A DNA stretch of 64,000 bases from Cellulosimicrobium terreum (GTDB taxonomy: Bacteria; Actinomycetota; Actinomycetes; Actinomycetales; Cellulomonadaceae). The stretch's first letter is position 1; every line of letters starts with the position of its first letter. Positions 34,433 to 44,264 of this stretch are shown here, piece by piece. The position numbers and the translations under genes are program-made. The DNA is taken from positions 248,001-312,000 of the forward strand of contig JACYFD010000005.1 in NCBI GenBank assembly GCA_014803435.1, read 5' to 3'. The notes beneath the pieces were generated by a model, which was not told the DNA's origin, did no database searches, and was given only the letters and a program-made list of their open reading frames with translations.

Positions 34433-34761
34433 GCCTTGAAGATGTGGCGCCGGATGGCGGCCGCGTTGGAGAAGATGCGGATGCCGAGGACGACGACGAC
34501 GGCGGTCGAGAGCTGCGAGCCGACGCCGAGCTGGTCGCCGAGGAAGACGATGAGTGCGGCGACGACGACGTTCGACAGGAACGACACGAGGAACACCTTG
34601 TCGTCGAACAGGCCGTCGAGCATCGCGCGCAGCCCGCCGAAGAGGGCGTCGAGCGCGGCGACGACCGCGATCGGCAGATAGGGCTGCAACGAGACGGGGA
34701 CCGTCGGTTGCAGGACGAGCCCTGCCACGACACCCACCACGAGCCCGATGACTGCGATCAT
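34429..34761 (-). CDS. Small basic protein (SBP/DUF1290 family) membrane protein
   Basis: A 110-residue membrane protein with three hydrophobic segments (residues about 1-25, 26-45 and 55-80). VLQPTVPVSLQPYLPIAVVAALDALFGGLRA is the conserved family block. Its position between two DUF881 genes is itself diagnostic in actinobacteria, and also occurs in Bacillus near division genes. The biochemical function is unknown. It overlaps both neighbours by four bases (ATGA), so the four genes from pgsA to the second DUF881 gene are one coupled unit. Confidence 0.92.
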   Translation of the reverse strand: MIAVIGLVVGVVAGLVLQPTVPVSLQPYLPIAVVAALDALFGGLRAMLDGLFDDKVFLVSFLSNVVVAALIVFLGDQLGVGSQLSTAVVVVLGIRIFSNAAAIRRHIFKA

Positions 34762-35759
34762 CCGGAGTTCTCCTGACCTGTCTCGGCTTCCTGACCTGTC
34801 TGCGCGCCCCGCCTGGTGCCCGGCACCGGATCGGGCTCCGTGCCCGGCATCGTCCGCGTGGTGGCGTCGGGCGCGGTCGACGGGTCGGATTCTACGGTCG
34901 CACCGGGCACGGTGGCGAAGTAGAGGGAGGGGTCCGGGCTGCCCGGCAGCTCGAGCCGCGACTGCGTGATCACGCTCGAGAGGATCCCGTACCGCGAGCC
35001 GAGGATCCGCAGCAGGTCGGACACCCCGGACCGGACGAGCGCCGCCTGCATGGCATCGGCGTCCCCGACGGCTTCGACCTTGTAGGGCGCGACGAGGGGT
35101 TGCAGGTCGACGAGGATCGCGTCCCCGGCGCTACGGATCGCGGACAGGCCACCGAGCCGCTGTCCGTTGATCGCGATCGCCTCGGCACCACCGGACCACA
35201 GGGCGTTGACGACCTGCTGCAGGTCGGAGTCCTGGACGCGCGACTCGGAGTCGGGGAGCTCTCCCGGCGCCAGGTCGGAGGTCGCGTCGGTGAGCGTCAC
35301 GACGAGGCCCGGGCCTTCGACCGCCCGTGTCCCCGTGACCGCGCCCTCGCGTGCGAGGTCGGCGAGCATGCCGTCGTCGACCCCGGCGAGCGCTTCGCCC
35401 TGGAGCTGCTCGACCTCGGCGCTGAGGTCGTCGGAGCGTGTCACGAGCCCGTCGGCGTCGTCCTGGCGTTTGATGATCTCCTGCTCGAGCACGTCCCGGG
35501 CCGCGATGGCGTCGGGTCGGGGTGCTCGCAGGTCGACGGCGGCGGCGGTCGTCGCGAGCCCCAGCACGACCGCGAGCGTCACGAGGACGGCGACGCCCGC
35601 GGACCTGCGGCGCGGCTCCAGGCCGGCCGCGCGCCGTGCCGCGACCTCGGCGTACCCCGGGTCGAGAGGTCGGTGCATGACCTCGTTGAGCAGTGTCATC
35701 GAGGCGTCCGCGCCGGGCTTGCGCGTCGACCGGTCCGCCGGCCGGCGGGGGTCGCTCAC
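34758..35759 (-). CDS. DUF881 membrane protein
   Basis: A 333-residue DUF881 protein. A cytoplasmic N-terminus of about 60 residues is followed by one membrane segment (about 52-72, VAVLVTLAVVLGLATTAAAV), a coiled coil (residues about 80-120) and the DUF881 domain. The latter has SRVQDSDLQQVVNALWSGGAEAIAINGQRL and VEAVGDADAMQAALVRSG as conserved parts. The C-terminal 50 residues are Pro/Thr/Glu-rich and disordered. The GTG start overlaps the pgsA stop by four bases; longer in-frame readings upstream are not supported. Function is unknown. Confidence 0.9.
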   Translation of the reverse strand: MSDPRRPADRSTRKPGADASMTLLNEVMHRPLDPGYAEVAARRAAGLEPRRRSAGVAVLVTLAVVLGLATTAAAVDLRAPRPDAIAARDVLEQEIIKRQDDADGLVTRSDDLSAEVEQLQGEALAGVDDGMLADLAREGAVTGTRAVEGPGLVVTLTDATSDLAPGELPDSESRVQDSDLQQVVNALWSGGAEAIAINGQRLGGLSAIRSAGDAILVDLQPLVAPYKVEAVGDADAMQAALVRSGVSDLLRILGSRYGILSSVITQSRLELPGSPDPSLYFATVPGATVESDPSTAPDATTRTMPGTEPDPVPGTRRGAQTGQEAETGQENSG

Positions 35760-36352
35760 GGCGCCGTCCCCGTCCCGGTGTCCCTGGTCAGGGCGCGCGT
35801 CTGGCGGACGTACTGCAGCCCGGCCACCCAGTACAGGCCGATCCCCCACCAGGTGAACGCCCATCCGGTCACCGCGGCCACGTCCCCGATCGTGCCCGGC
35901 GCCTCGGCGAGCAGGAGCAGCGGGAACGCGTACAGCAGGGCGAAGGTCCCGGCCTTGCCGACGAAGCTCACGGGCAGCGGCCCGTAGCCGTGCCGGGCGA
36001 GGACCGGCATGAGGCAGGCGAGCAGCACGTCGCGCGCGACGATGACCACGACGAGCCACACCGGCACGATGTCGCGCCACGCGAGGCCCAGCAGGGTGAC
36101 GAGGATGAAGAGCCGGTCCGCCGCCGGGTCGAGCATCTGGCCCAGCTTGCTGACCTGGTCCAGGCGCCGGGCGAGCACGCCGTCCAGCCAGTCGGACGCG
36201 CCGGACACCGCGAGCACGACGAGCGCCCACAGATCCTGGCCCTGCACGATCAGGACGGCGAAGACCGGCACCAGCAGCAGTCGGAGCAGGCTGATGACGT
36301 TCGGGACGGTCAGGACACGGGAGCTGACCGTCTGCCCTGCTGCCACACCCAC
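35756..36352 (-). CDS. CDP-alcohol phosphatidyltransferase (PgsA-like)
   Basis: Integral membrane enzyme that joins a CDP-diacylglycerol phosphatidyl group to an alcohol such as glycerol-3-phosphate. The active-site motif D-x2-D-G-x2-A-R-x8-G-x3-D-x3-D is complete in SDWLDGVLARRLDQVSKLGQMLDPAADR. About six hydrophobic segments are present. It corresponds by position to mycobacterial pgsA2 (Rv1822). The start is uncertain: GTG 36352 and GTG 36346 both precede the conserved SSRVLTVPNVISLLR, and no ribosome binding site is clear. A TAGGAT -10 box lies at 36417-36412. The alcohol substrate is not proven. Confidence 0.9.
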   Translation of the reverse strand: MGVAAGQTVSSRVLTVPNVISLLRLLLVPVFAVLIVQGQDLWALVVLAVSGASDWLDGVLARRLDQVSKLGQMLDPAADRLFILVTLLGLAWRDIVPVWLVVVIVARDVLLACLMPVLARHGYGPLPVSFVGKAGTFALLYAFPLLLLAEAPGTIGDVAAVTGWAFTWWGIGLYWVAGLQYVRQTRALTRDTGTGTAP

Positions 36353-36634
36353 CGCCCGATTCGTCGCGCACCCGCTGCCCGCGGGACGCAGCCGTGCAGC
36401 CGCGTGGGCCCATCCTATGTACGGGACCCTCGGCACCGGGCACACCTGACCGGCCGCGCCCCCTCCGCGCGCATCCGCACCCACCGCACGATCGCGGCGT
36501 CGCGCCCACTTCGTCCGCTGTGCGGTGTTCTGCCCGGCTCGACCTCGCATCGTCACCCGCCTGTGGGAGCGCCCCGGTGAGCGACGTCACCGAACCGCCA
36601 CGCCCCGTCCCGGCCCGAATCGGCGGGCCTGGGC

Positions 36635-36640
36635 TAGGAT
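36635..36640 (+). promoter_or_regulatory. -10 element and 155-base leader of the DEAD-box helicase gene
   Basis: TAGGAT at 36635-36640 is the most likely -10 box; no good -35 was found. The transcript would have a leader of about 150 bases before ATG 36796, unusual in a window rich in leaderless genes. Long leaders with structure-dependent control are known for DeaD/CsdA genes. Confidence 0.42.
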
Positions 36641-36795
36641 GGGGGCATCCTTTGGAGTTCGTCGCTCGTCCCGCGTGTTCTGTGAGAGTGGTCGGCCACC
36701 GGCCGCCCAGGTGTGTTCGGGAGTGCGACCGGCAGGAGCCGACCCGGCGACTGCGCGCCCTCCACACCTCGAGACGAAACGGTCCTCACCCCTCC

Positions 36796-38703
36796 ATGAC
36801 TTCTGACGTCGTCGCGCCTTCGCGCGCCCTCGACCAGTCCACCGACACCACCACCGCCGACCAGGCCGCCGGCCCCGCCGCGACCCCGGTTCGCACGTCG
36901 AGCGAGCCGACGTTCGCCGACCTCGGGATGCCCGCCCCGCTGGAGCGCGCCATCGCCGACCTCGGCTTCGTCACCCCGTCCGCGATCCAGGCGCAGGCCA
37001 TCCCCGCGCTGCTCGGCGGTCGCGACATCACCGGCGTCGCGCAGACCGGTACCGGCAAGACCGCCGCGTTCGGCCTGCCGCTGCTCGCGTCGATCGACCC
37101 CGCCGCCCGCCGCGCCCAGGCACTCGTCCTGACCCCGACGCGCGAGCTGGCCATGCAGGTCGCCGAGGCCATCGAGTCCTTCGCGACGCACCTGCCCGGC
37201 GTGAACGTCGTCCCCGTGTACGGCGGCTCCCCCTACCAGCCGCAGCAGCGGGCCCTGCAGGGCGGCGCACAGGTCGTCGTCGGGACCCCCGGGCGCGTCA
37301 TCGACCACCTCGAGCGCGGCACCCTCGTCCTCGACGACGTGCGCTTCCTCGTCCTCGACGAGGCCGACGAGATGCTGCGCATGGGCTTCGCCGAGGACGT
37401 CGAGAAGATCTTCGGCTACGCCCCGCAGAAGCGTCAGGTCGCACTGTTCTCCGCGACCATGCCGCCGCCCATCCGCCGTGTCGCCGCCGAGCACCTGACG
37501 AACCCGGTCGAGATCGCCGTCGCCCGCCAGTCCTCGACCGTGACGTCCGTGCGCCAGACGTACGCCGTCGTGCCGTTCCGGCACAAGACCGGCGCGCTCG
37601 CCCGCGTCCTCGCGACGTCGGACGCCGACGCCGCGATCGTGTTCACCCGCACCCGCGGCGCGGCCGAGGAGGTCGGGTCCGCCCTCGTCGAGCGCGGCGT
37701 GTCCGCGGCCACCATCTCCGGTGACGTCGCCCAGAAGGACCGCGAGAAGATCGTCGAGCGCCTGCGCTCCGGCGCCCTCGACGTCCTCGTCGCCACCGAC
37801 GTCGCGGCCCGCGGCCTCGACGTCGACCGCATCGGGCTCGTCGTGAACTTCGACCTGCCGGGCGAGCCCGAGGCGTACGTGCACCGCATCGGCCGCACCG
37901 GCCGTGCCGGGCGCACCGGCGAGGCCCTCAGCTTCGTCACGCCGAACGAGCGTGGCCGTCTGCGCCAGATCGAGCGCACGACCCGCACCCCGCTGCAGGA
38001 GGTGGAGATCCCCTCCCCCGCGGACGTCTCCGCGCACAAGGCGCGCACCCTGCTCACCCAGGTGCCCGAGCGTCGCGAGGCCGGTCGCCTCTCCCTGTAC
38101 TCGGACCTGATCCGCACCTTCACCGCCGAGCACGACGTCGACCCGATCGACCTCGCCGCCGCCCTCGTGGCGCTCGCGGTCGGCGACGACGGCCCTCGTG
38201 CCCGCGAGGAGCAGGAGCGGTTCGAGGCGGAGCGCGCCCAGGCGCGCGAGCAGGCGGCCGCACGACGCACCGACCGCGTCGGCGACCGTCCCGGCCGTGG
38301 TGACCGTCCCGGGCGTGAGTCCGGTGGTCGTGGCATCCGCCGCGACGCCGTCGGGACGCGCTACCGCCTGTCCGTCGGCTACACGCACGGTGCGCAGCCG
38401 GGCGGGATCGTGGGGGCACTGACCAACGAGGCCGGACTGAACGGCTCGGACGTCGGCAAGATCGACATCTTCCCGTCGTTCTCGCTCGTCGACATCGCCA
38501 CGCCGCTCGACGCCGCGACGATCGACCGGATCTCGCGTGCCCGGGTCGCGGGCAAGCCCCTGCGGATCAAGCTCGACGAGGGCGCACCGGCCGCCCGCAA
38601 GGGTGGGCACCCGGCGTCGGACCGCCCCCGCGGCGGCCACGGCCCGGCGACCCGGCACGACGAGCGCGGGGACCGCAAGCCGCGCCAGCGCGCCGCGTAC
38701 TGA
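36796..38703 (+). CDS. DEAD-box ATP-dependent RNA helicase (DeaD/CsdA-like)
   Basis: A 635-residue RNA helicase involved in ribosome assembly, RNA turnover and cold adaptation in relatives. The Q motif (FADLGMPAPLERAIADLGF), AQTGTGKTA (about 81-89), PTREL, DEAD (about 188-191), SAT and HRIGRTGRAGRTG are present in order. A basic Arg/Gly-rich linker (about 490-520) leads to a DbpA-type RNA-binding domain (RYRLSVGYTHGAQPGGIVGALTNEAG onward) and a second basic tail. ATG 36796 is chosen because conservation starts near it; the frame extends upstream into non-conserved sequence. CCCCTCC before the ATG gives no ribosome binding site. Confidence 0.93.
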   Translation: MTSDVVAPSRALDQSTDTTTADQAAGPAATPVRTSSEPTFADLGMPAPLERAIADLGFVTPSAIQAQAIPALLGGRDITGVAQTGTGKTAAFGLPLLASIDPAARRAQALVLTPTRELAMQVAEAIESFATHLPGVNVVPVYGGSPYQPQQRALQGGAQVVVGTPGRVIDHLERGTLVLDDVRFLVLDEADEMLRMGFAEDVEKIFGYAPQKRQVALFSATMPPPIRRVAAEHLTNPVEIAVARQSSTVTSVRQTYAVVPFRHKTGALARVLATSDADAAIVFTRTRGAAEEVGSALVERGVSAATISGDVAQKDREKIVERLRSGALDVLVATDVAARGLDVDRIGLVVNFDLPGEPEAYVHRIGRTGRAGRTGEALSFVTPNERGRLRQIERTTRTPLQEVEIPSPADVSAHKARTLLTQVPERREAGRLSLYSDLIRTFTAEHDVDPIDLAAALVALAVGDDGPRAREEQERFEAERAQAREQAAARRTDRVGDRPGRGDRPGRESGGRGIRRDAVGTRYRLSVGYTHGAQPGGIVGALTNEAGLNGSDVGKIDIFPSFSLVDIATPLDAATIDRISRARVAGKPLRIKLDEGAPAARKGGHPASDRPRGGHGPATRHDERGDRKPRQRAAY

Positions 38704-38710
38704 CCTGACC

Positions 38711-38729
38711 CGGCGGACGTCGTCCGCCG
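38711..38729. terminator. Hairpin directly after the DEAD-box gene
   Basis: A perfect 8-base stem (CGGCGGAC/GTCCGCCG) with a three-base loop, eight bases after the stop codon and just before the larger terminator. Confidence 0.5.
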
Positions 38730-38733
38730 AACG

Positions 38734-38781
38734 CACGAGGAACGGCCCCTGGATCTGTCGATCCGGGGGCCGTTCCTCGTG
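38734..38781. terminator. Strong bidirectional terminator
   Basis: Arms 38734-38755 and 38760-38781 pair over 22 bases with a single T-G pair and a four-base loop. It lies between the convergent DEAD-box and PH-domain genes. Confidence 0.88.
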
Positions 38782-38803
38782 GATGGTCGTGCCGTCGCCC
38801 GCA

Positions 38804-39295
38804 TCAGCGGGGCAGCTGCTCCCTGCCCTCGCCGTGCGCCTGCACCAGGGCGGCCAGACGCCGCGCTTCGGCCTCGCCCCGCGCCCCGTCGGACCGCTGG
38901 ATGCCCATGACGGCGAGCGTGGAGCCGTCCGCGAGGTCGAGCCTCACCCACGCGTCACCGCTGCCGAACCTGACGGACACCACCTGCGCCCACTCGAGCT
39001 CGCGCGTGTAGATGACGTTGCGCACGCGCAGCCCGCTGTGCGACGGCACCGCGCGCACGCCGCCGAGACGCCAGAGCAGCCACGCGGAGAAGAGCGCGAA
39101 CGCCACGAGCGAGAGCCGGTTGGCCCAGGACGCACCCAGCGGACCGTCCGCGAGGACGCCCGCCACCGCGCAGCCGCCCACGACCACCAGGCCCGTCCCC
39201 CAGGCCGCGGCCGTCCCGAACCGGGGGCGGAACTCCCGGTACGGGTCGTCGGCGCTCGCGTGCGGCGCCGCGCCGGGGACGTCGGAACCGCTCAT
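38804..39295 (-). CDS. Membrane-bound bacterial PH-domain protein
   Basis: A 163-residue protein with two hydrophobic segments (about residues 29-48 and 60-77) followed by a bacterial pleckstrin-homology-type domain. VPSHSGLRVRNVIYTRELEWAQVVSVRFGSGDAWVRLDLADGSTLAVMGIQ is the conserved beta-barrel part. The family (often DUF/PH domain next to hisG in actinobacteria) has no proven biochemical role. It lies 75 bases downstream of hisG on the same strand and may be the last gene of the rib-his transcript. Confidence 0.83.
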   Translation of the reverse strand: MSGSDVPGAAPHASADDPYREFRPRFGTAAAWGTGLVVVGGCAVAGVLADGPLGASWANRLSLVAFALFSAWLLWRLGGVRAVPSHSGLRVRNVIYTRELEWAQVVSVRFGSGDAWVRLDLADGSTLAVMGIQRSDGARGEAEARRLAALVQAHGEGREQLPR

Positions 39296-39369
39296 GACGT
39301 CACGCTCTCACACCTGCGCACGCTCTCCGCGTGCGTCCGTCGCCGGACGGGGCCGCCCGGCGGGCGCCG

Positions 39370-40224
39370 TCAGAGGCGGCAGGCGTGGATCGAGGTGACG
39401 AGGATGGCGCGCGCACCCACGTCGTACAGGGCGTCCATCACCTGGTTGGTCTGGTCCCGACGCACCATGGCGCGGACCGCTGCCCAGTCGCGGTCGTGCA
39501 GCGGGGAGACGGTCGGGGACTCCAGCCCGGGCGTGATCGCGACGGCCTGGTCCACGAGCGTCACCGGCACGTCGTAGTCCATGAGGACGTACTGGCGGGC
39601 CGTCAGGACGCCCTGCAGGCGCCGGGTCAGCACGTCGACCCCCGCCGGCACGGCATCTGCCGCGACCGCGCGCGGCCGGATCAGCACGGCTTCCGACACC
39701 AGGATCGGGTCGCCGAAGACCTCCAGGCCCGCACCACGCAGCGTCGTCCCGGTCGAGACCACGTCCGCGACCACGTCCGCCACCCCGAGCTGCACGGCCG
39801 ACTCGACCGCACCGTCCAGGTGCACCACGCTCGCCTCGACCCCAGCCTCCCGCAGGTGCTCACCCACGAGCACCTCGTACGACGTCGCGACGCGCAACCC
39901 CTGCACCTGCGCCAGCGACGAGATGGTCCCCACCGGCGCCGCGTAGCGGAACGTCGACCCGCCGAACCCGAGCTGCATGTGCTCCACCGCGTCCGCGCCC
40001 GAGTCCAGCAGCAGGTCGCGGCCCGTGACACCGACGTCCACCGTGCCCGAACCCACGTACACCGCGATGTCGCGAGGACGCAGGAAGAAGAACTCGACGT
40101 CGTTGTCCGGGTCCGCCAGGACCAGCTCGCGCGAGTCACGACGCTGCCGGTATCCCGCCTCCCGCAGCATGTCGACGGCGGGCTCGGACAGGGACCCCTT
40201 GTTGGGGACGGCGATGCGCAGCAT
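39370..40224 (-). CDS. hisG: ATP phosphoribosyltransferase (long form)
   Basis: First enzyme of histidine biosynthesis; condenses ATP and PRPP to phosphoribosyl-ATP. The 284 residues make it the long, hexameric HisG-L form with a C-terminal regulatory (histidine-binding, ACT/PII-like) domain. [33 protein letters not shown] and the PRPP-binding [17 protein letters not shown] are visible. ATG 40224 with AAGGT upstream is preferred to a start 18 bases earlier. It lies 90 bases after hisE; the two steps they encode are consecutive. Feedback inhibition by histidine is expected from the family. Confidence 0.96.
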   Translation of the reverse strand: MLRIAVPNKGSLSEPAVDMLREAGYRQRRDSRELVLADPDNDVEFFFLRPRDIAVYVGSGTVDVGVTGRDLLLDSGADAVEHMQLGFGGSTFRYAAPVGTISSLAQVQGLRVATSYEVLVGEHLREAGVEASVVHLDGAVESAVQLGVADVVADVVSTGTTLRGAGLEVFGDPILVSEAVLIRPRAVAADAVPAGVDVLTRRLQGVLTARQYVLMDYDVPVTLVDQAVAITPGLESPTVSPLHDRDWAAVRAMVRRDQTNQVMDALYDVGARAILVTSIHACRL

Positions 40225-40314
40225 GGTGGGACCTTCGTTCATTGTCGGACGAGTGCTCGAGGAGGTGGGGCGAGCGGAGACCGGGACGGGCGGACGCGCC
40301 GGCGTCGGTACCGC

Positions 40315-40578
40315 TCACAGATGCTCGTACACGTCCTGCAGGCTCAAGCCCTTCGCGACCATCAGCACCTGCAGGTGGTACAGGAGCTGGGAGATCTCCT
40401 CCGCCGTCTTCACGTCGCCCTCGTACTCCGCCGCCATCCAGACCTCGGCGGCCTCCTCGACGACCTTCTTCCCGATGGCGTGCACCCCGGCGTCCAGCTC
40501 CGCGACCGTGCCGGAACCGGCAGGTCGCGTCGTGGCCTTCTCGGAGAGCTCCGCGAACAGGGACTCGAACGTCTTCAC
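40315..40578 (-). CDS. hisE: Phosphoribosyl-ATP pyrophosphatase
   Basis: Second step of histidine biosynthesis: hydrolysis of phosphoribosyl-ATP to phosphoribosyl-AMP. The 87-residue helical protein of the MazG-like fold has the metal-binding [18 protein letters not shown] motif and a terminal [23 protein letters not shown] helix. GTG 40578 is preceded six bases upstream by TACGCT (40590-40585, minus strand), so the mRNA is probably leaderless. The frame continues upstream but conservation starts here. It lies 76 bases after ribH. Confidence 0.94.
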   Translation of the reverse strand: MKTFESLFAELSEKATTRPAGSGTVAELDAGVHAIGKKVVEEAAEVWMAAEYEGDVKTAEEISQLLYHLQVLMVAKGLSLQDVYEHL

Positions 40579-40654
40579 GTGCCCAGCGTATCCGCCTCGC
40601 ACCCGGAGCCGCGGAGGGGTCCGCCCAGCGGTCACGGACCCCTCCGGCCCGACG

Positions 40655-41122
40655 TCAGAGCGAGCGCAGGGCCACCACCGTCGCGACGGCCGCCTCCGCA
40701 GCCTCCGCACCCTTGTCCTCCCGCGACCCCGCCAGACCCGCACGGTCCAGCGCCTGCTGCTCGTCGTCGCACGTCAGCACACCGAACCCCACCGGCACCC
40801 CGGACCGCACGCTCACGTCCGTCAACCCCTGAGCCGCCGCCTGGCACACGTACTCGAAGTGCGGCGTCCCACCCCGGATCACGACACCCAGCGCCACCAC
40901 CGCGTCGGCACCCGCCTCCACCGCCCGCGCCGCCGCCACCGGGAGCTCGAACGACCCCGGCACCCGCACCACCGTCACGTGCGCCACGTGCGCCGCCTCC
41001 AACGCACGCGACGCACCCGCCAGCAGACCGTCCATCACCTCCGTGTGCCAGCTCGCCGCCACCACCGTCACCCGCAGCCCCGACCCGTCCACCCGGATCG
41101 ACGGCGCACCCGCTCCACTCAT
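40655..41122 (-). CDS. ribH: 6,7-dimethyl-8-ribityllumazine synthase
   Basis: Penultimate step of riboflavin synthesis: condenses the pyrimidinedione with 3,4-dihydroxybutanone 4-phosphate. The 155 residues include [36 protein letters not shown] and [15 protein letters not shown], which hold the substrate-binding and catalytic histidine. The end is unremarkable. The ATG overlaps the ribBA stop by four bases (ATGA), so translation is coupled. The protein usually forms pentamers or 60-mer capsids. Confidence 0.96.
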   Translation of the reverse strand: MSGAGAPSIRVDGSGLRVTVVAASWHTEVMDGLLAGASRALEAAHVAHVTVVRVPGSFELPVAAARAVEAGADAVVALGVVIRGGTPHFEYVCQAAAQGLTDVSVRSGVPVGFGVLTCDDEQQALDRAGLAGSREDKGAEAAEAAVATVVALRSL

Positions 41123-42468
41123 CCCTCGTCCTCCACGATCTCGTCGACCTTCTCGATACCCGACCCGACAGGCTCCGCGGCCCCCTCCGGGACCACCACC
41201 GTGTCCAGCAGATGACCCATCGCCACCTTCTTCGTCACCAGGTACGCACGGTTGTGCTCCCCGTGACCCACCTCGAGACGTTCCGCCCCCACCACCTCGA
41301 CCCCCGACGCCACCAGACCCGCCACCTTCGCCGGGTTGTTCGTCAGCAGCCGCACCCGCGTCAACCCCAGGTCCACCAGGATCGCCGCCGCAGCCCCGTA
41401 CTCCCTCCGGTCCGCCGGCCACCCCAGCTCCAGGTTCGCCTGCACCGTGTCCAGCCCCGCGTCCTGCAGCTCGTACGCACCGATCTTCCCCAGCAGACCG
41501 ATCCCCCGCCCCTCGTGCCCCCGCAGGTACACCACCGCGCCACCCTCCGCCGCGGCCCGCTCCAACGCTGCCCGCAGCTGCGGACCGCAGTCGCACCGCG
41601 ACGAACCGAACGCGTCCCCCGTCAAGCACTCCGAGTGCACCCGCACCACAGGGGGGACAGCACCACCCGACCCCACGCCACGCTCGGACGGGACGAGCGC
41701 GACGTGCTCCGCCCCCGAGCGCAGGTCCCGGTACCCGATCACCCGGAACCGCCCGTGCTCCGTCGGCAGGTCCGCCTCCCCCGTCCGGTGCACCCGCCGA
41801 CCCGGGACCTCCACCCCCGACCCGCCGGCGCTCGCGGGCACCGGGTCGTGCTCGCGCCGCCACGCCACGAGGTCGGCGATCGTGAGGAGCACCAACCCGT
41901 CCCGCTCCGCGAGGGCTGCGGCACCGTCGAGCCGCATCATCGTCCCGTCGTCGTGCACGAGCTCCGCGATCGCCCCCACCTCGCCCGCCCCCGCGAGGCG
42001 AACCAGGTCCACCGCCGCCTCCGTGTGCCCCGCGCGGTGCAGGACACCTCCCGGAACAGCGCGCAGAGGCAGCACGTGCCCCGGACGGATGAGGTCCACC
42101 GGACCCGATCCCGGGTCCGCCAGCACCCGCAGCGTCCGCGCCCGGTCCTCCGCCGAGATCCCCGTCGTCACCCCCGTCGCCGCATCCACCGTCACCGTGT
42201 ACGCCGTGCGCCGCGGGTCCTGGCTGTGCGGCACCATGAGCGGCAGCTCGAGGGCGTCCGCCCGAGCCGCGGGCATCGGCGCGCAGAGGTAGCCCGACGA
42301 GTGCCGGATCGTCCACGCCACCCACTCCGGGCTCGCCGTGCCGGCCGCGAGCACCACGTCCGCCTCGTTCTCCCGGTCCGGGGAGTCCGCGACCAGCACC
42401 GGGCGCCCCGCCCGGATCTCGGCCAGGGCCTCCTCGACCGACCCCAGCCGCAGACCCACGCCGCTCAC
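41119..42468 (-). CDS. ribBA: Bifunctional DHBP synthase / GTP cyclohydrolase II
   Basis: A 449-residue fusion of the two entry enzymes of riboflavin synthesis. RibB (residues about 7-205) has [16 protein letters not shown], the GYLCAPMP block and [16 protein letters not shown]; it makes 3,4-dihydroxybutanone 4-phosphate from ribulose 5-phosphate. RibA (about 220-430) has the zinc ligands in [18 protein letters not shown] and [15 protein letters not shown]; it opens GTP. The GTG start overlaps the ribE stop by four bases. The C-terminal 25 residues are a variable acidic tail. Confidence 0.96.
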   Translation of the reverse strand: MSGVGLRLGSVEEALAEIRAGRPVLVADSPDRENEADVVLAAGTASPEWVAWTIRHSSGYLCAPMPAARADALELPLMVPHSQDPRRTAYTVTVDAATGVTTGISAEDRARTLRVLADPGSGPVDLIRPGHVLPLRAVPGGVLHRAGHTEAAVDLVRLAGAGEVGAIAELVHDDGTMMRLDGAAALAERDGLVLLTIADLVAWRREHDPVPASAGGSGVEVPGRRVHRTGEADLPTEHGRFRVIGYRDLRSGAEHVALVPSERGVGSGGAVPPVVRVHSECLTGDAFGSSRCDCGPQLRAALERAAAEGGAVVYLRGHEGRGIGLLGKIGAYELQDAGLDTVQANLELGWPADRREYGAAAAILVDLGLTRVRLLTNNPAKVAGLVASGVEVVGAERLEVGHGEHNRAYLVTKKVAMGHLLDTVVVPEGAAEPVGSGIEKVDEIVEDEG

Positions 42469-43070
42469 GACGCCACCCCCGCGGCGAGGAGCCGCTCCAC
42501 ATACTTCGCGAGCACGTCGACCTCGAGGTTCACGCGATCACCCGGTGCGAGCCGCCCGAGGATCGTCGCCTCCAACGTCGTCGGGATGAGCGAGACACCG
42601 AACGACTCGTCGTCGACGTGCGTCACCGTGAGCGACACCCCGCTCACCGCGATCGACCCCTTCTCCGCGACGTACCGCGTCAACCCGCCCGGGGCCGAGA
42701 GCACCAGGTCGTCCCACCGCGCCCCGGGCGTCCGGCTCACCAGCGCACCCACGCCGTCGACGTGCCCCTGCACGACATGACCACCCAGCCGCGCGTCGGC
42801 CCGCACCGCGCGCTCCAGGTTCACCGGCGACCCCGCCGCCAGGTCCCCGAGCGCCGTGCGGCGCAACGACTCCGGCATCACGTCGGCCGTGAACGTCCCG
42901 TCCTCGCCGATGCTCGTCACGGTCAGGCACACGCCGTTCACCGCGATCGAGTCCCCCAGCCGCACGTCGGACGTGACGAGCGGTCCCTCGATCCGGAGCA
43001 CCGCGTCCTGCCCGCCCGGGAACGCGATGTCCCGAACCTTCCCGATCTCCTCGACGATCCCCGTGAACAT
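42465..43070 (-). CDS. ribE: Riboflavin synthase, alpha subunit
   Basis: Final step: dismutation of two 6,7-dimethyl-8-ribityllumazine molecules to riboflavin. The 201 residues are two similar beta-barrel halves. [12 protein letters not shown] with the catalytic N-terminal residues, [13 protein letters not shown] in the first half, and [13 protein letters not shown] in the second are conserved. Its ATG shares one base with the ribD stop codon, a one-base overlap that implies coupling. It is followed by ribBA with a GTGA overlap. Confidence 0.96.
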   Translation of the reverse strand: MFTGIVEEIGKVRDIAFPGGQDAVLRIEGPLVTSDVRLGDSIAVNGVCLTVTSIGEDGTFTADVMPESLRRTALGDLAAGSPVNLERAVRADARLGGHVVQGHVDGVGALVSRTPGARWDDLVLSAPGGLTRYVAEKGSIAVSGVSLTVTHVDDESFGVSLIPTTLEATILGRLAPGDRVNLEVDVLAKYVERLLAAGVAS

Positions 43071-44215
43071 CAGTCCTGCCCGCCTCTCCTGGAAACCTTC
43101 CTCGACACCACGAGCGCGTCGCCACCGACGCGCCCCACCTCGACCGTGCGGAACCGGTACGCGTCCGCGATCGTCCCCACACCCAGCCCCCCGACCACCC
43201 GGCGCCCCTCACCCAGGAGCACGGGCGCGACGTACGCGTGCAGCTCGTCGACCGCGTCCGCCGCCAGGAACGCCGTCGCGAGAGTCGGCCCACCCTCGAC
43301 CAGCACGTGACGAACCTCGCGTTCCCCGAGCTCCGCCAGCACCTCGCGCACGTCGTGCGTGCGCACCTGCACGAACGCCCCGCCCGGACCACGCACCCGC
43401 GCACCTGCCGGGACCTCGCGGCACCCGACCACCACCCGCGACGGCTGGTGCACCGCACGACCCCCGGCGCTCGCGTCACCTTCAGGACCACCGGGTCGCA
43501 CCCGGGCCGTGAGCTCCGGATCGTCCACCAGCACGGTGCCTGTGCCGACGACGATCGCGTCCACCTCGGCGCGCACCCGGTGCGCGTGCGCACGAGCCTC
43601 GGGCCCGGTGATCCATCGGCTCGTGCCGTCCAGGGCCGCGACGAACCCGTCGAGCGTCGTCGCCGTCTTGAGCGTGACGTACGGCGTCCCGCGGCGGACC
43701 GACGTCAGCCACACGCGGAGCAGCTCCTCGCCCTCGTCGGCACGCAGGCCCTGCACGACCCCGACGCCGGCGTCACGGAGGCGCCGCGCGCCACCCGTCG
43801 CGAGCGGGTTCGGGTCGGTGACGGCGTAGACCACCTCCGCGACACCCGCGGCGACGAGCGCGTCGGCGCACGGCCCGGTGCGCCCGGTGTGCGCGCACGG
43901 CTCGAGGGTGACGACGGCGGTCGCGCCCGCCAGGTCGACACCGCGCGCCCGGGCGTCGGCGAGGGCGGCGGCCTCGGCGTGGGGCGTCCCTGCGCCCTGG
44001 TGGTGCCCCTCGCCGAGGACGTGCCGGGGGTGCGGGTCGTGCGGGTCGTGCGGGTCCGGCGCCGCGCCGTCGGGCCGTGGTCGATCGCCCGTGCGCGCAC
44101 CGAGGAGGACGCAGCCCACCCGCGGGTTCGGGCCGTACGCCGGTCCACGCGCGGCGAGCTCGAGCGCGCGCGCCATCGCCGCGTCGATCGTCAGGGTTCG
44201 TGGGTGCTCGCCCAT
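43070..44215 (-). CDS. ribD: Bifunctional riboflavin deaminase/reductase
   Basis: Second and third steps of the pyrimidine branch of riboflavin synthesis. The deaminase domain (residues about 10-160) has the zinc motif TPHAEAAAL and TLEPCAHTGRTGPCADAL; the DHFR-like reductase domain follows (YVTLKTATTLDGFVA, RHVLVEGGPTLATAFL). ATG 44215 is preferred to a GTG 18 bases upstream because GGGAGGAGG precedes it. An insertion between strands contains three DPH-type repeats (PHDPHDPHPRH) encoded by 9-base tandem repeats near 44030-44055. It heads the rib operon below the FMN riboswitch. Confidence 0.95.
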   Translation of the reverse strand: MGEHPRTLTIDAAMARALELAARGPAYGPNPRVGCVLLGARTGDRPRPDGAAPDPHDPHDPHPRHVLGEGHHQGAGTPHAEAAALADARARGVDLAGATAVVTLEPCAHTGRTGPCADALVAAGVAEVVYAVTDPNPLATGGARRLRDAGVGVVQGLRADEGEELLRVWLTSVRRGTPYVTLKTATTLDGFVAALDGTSRWITGPEARAHAHRVRAEVDAIVVGTGTVLVDDPELTARVRPGGPEGDASAGGRAVHQPSRVVVGCREVPAGARVRGPGGAFVQVRTHDVREVLAELGEREVRHVLVEGGPTLATAFLAADAVDELHAYVAPVLLGEGRRVVGGLGVGTIADAYRFRTVEVGRVGGDALVVSRKVSRRGGQD

Positions 44216-44264
44216 CGTCCTCCTCCCGGGCACGGGCGCTCCGGGGTGAGGGCGGGCTGGAGCC

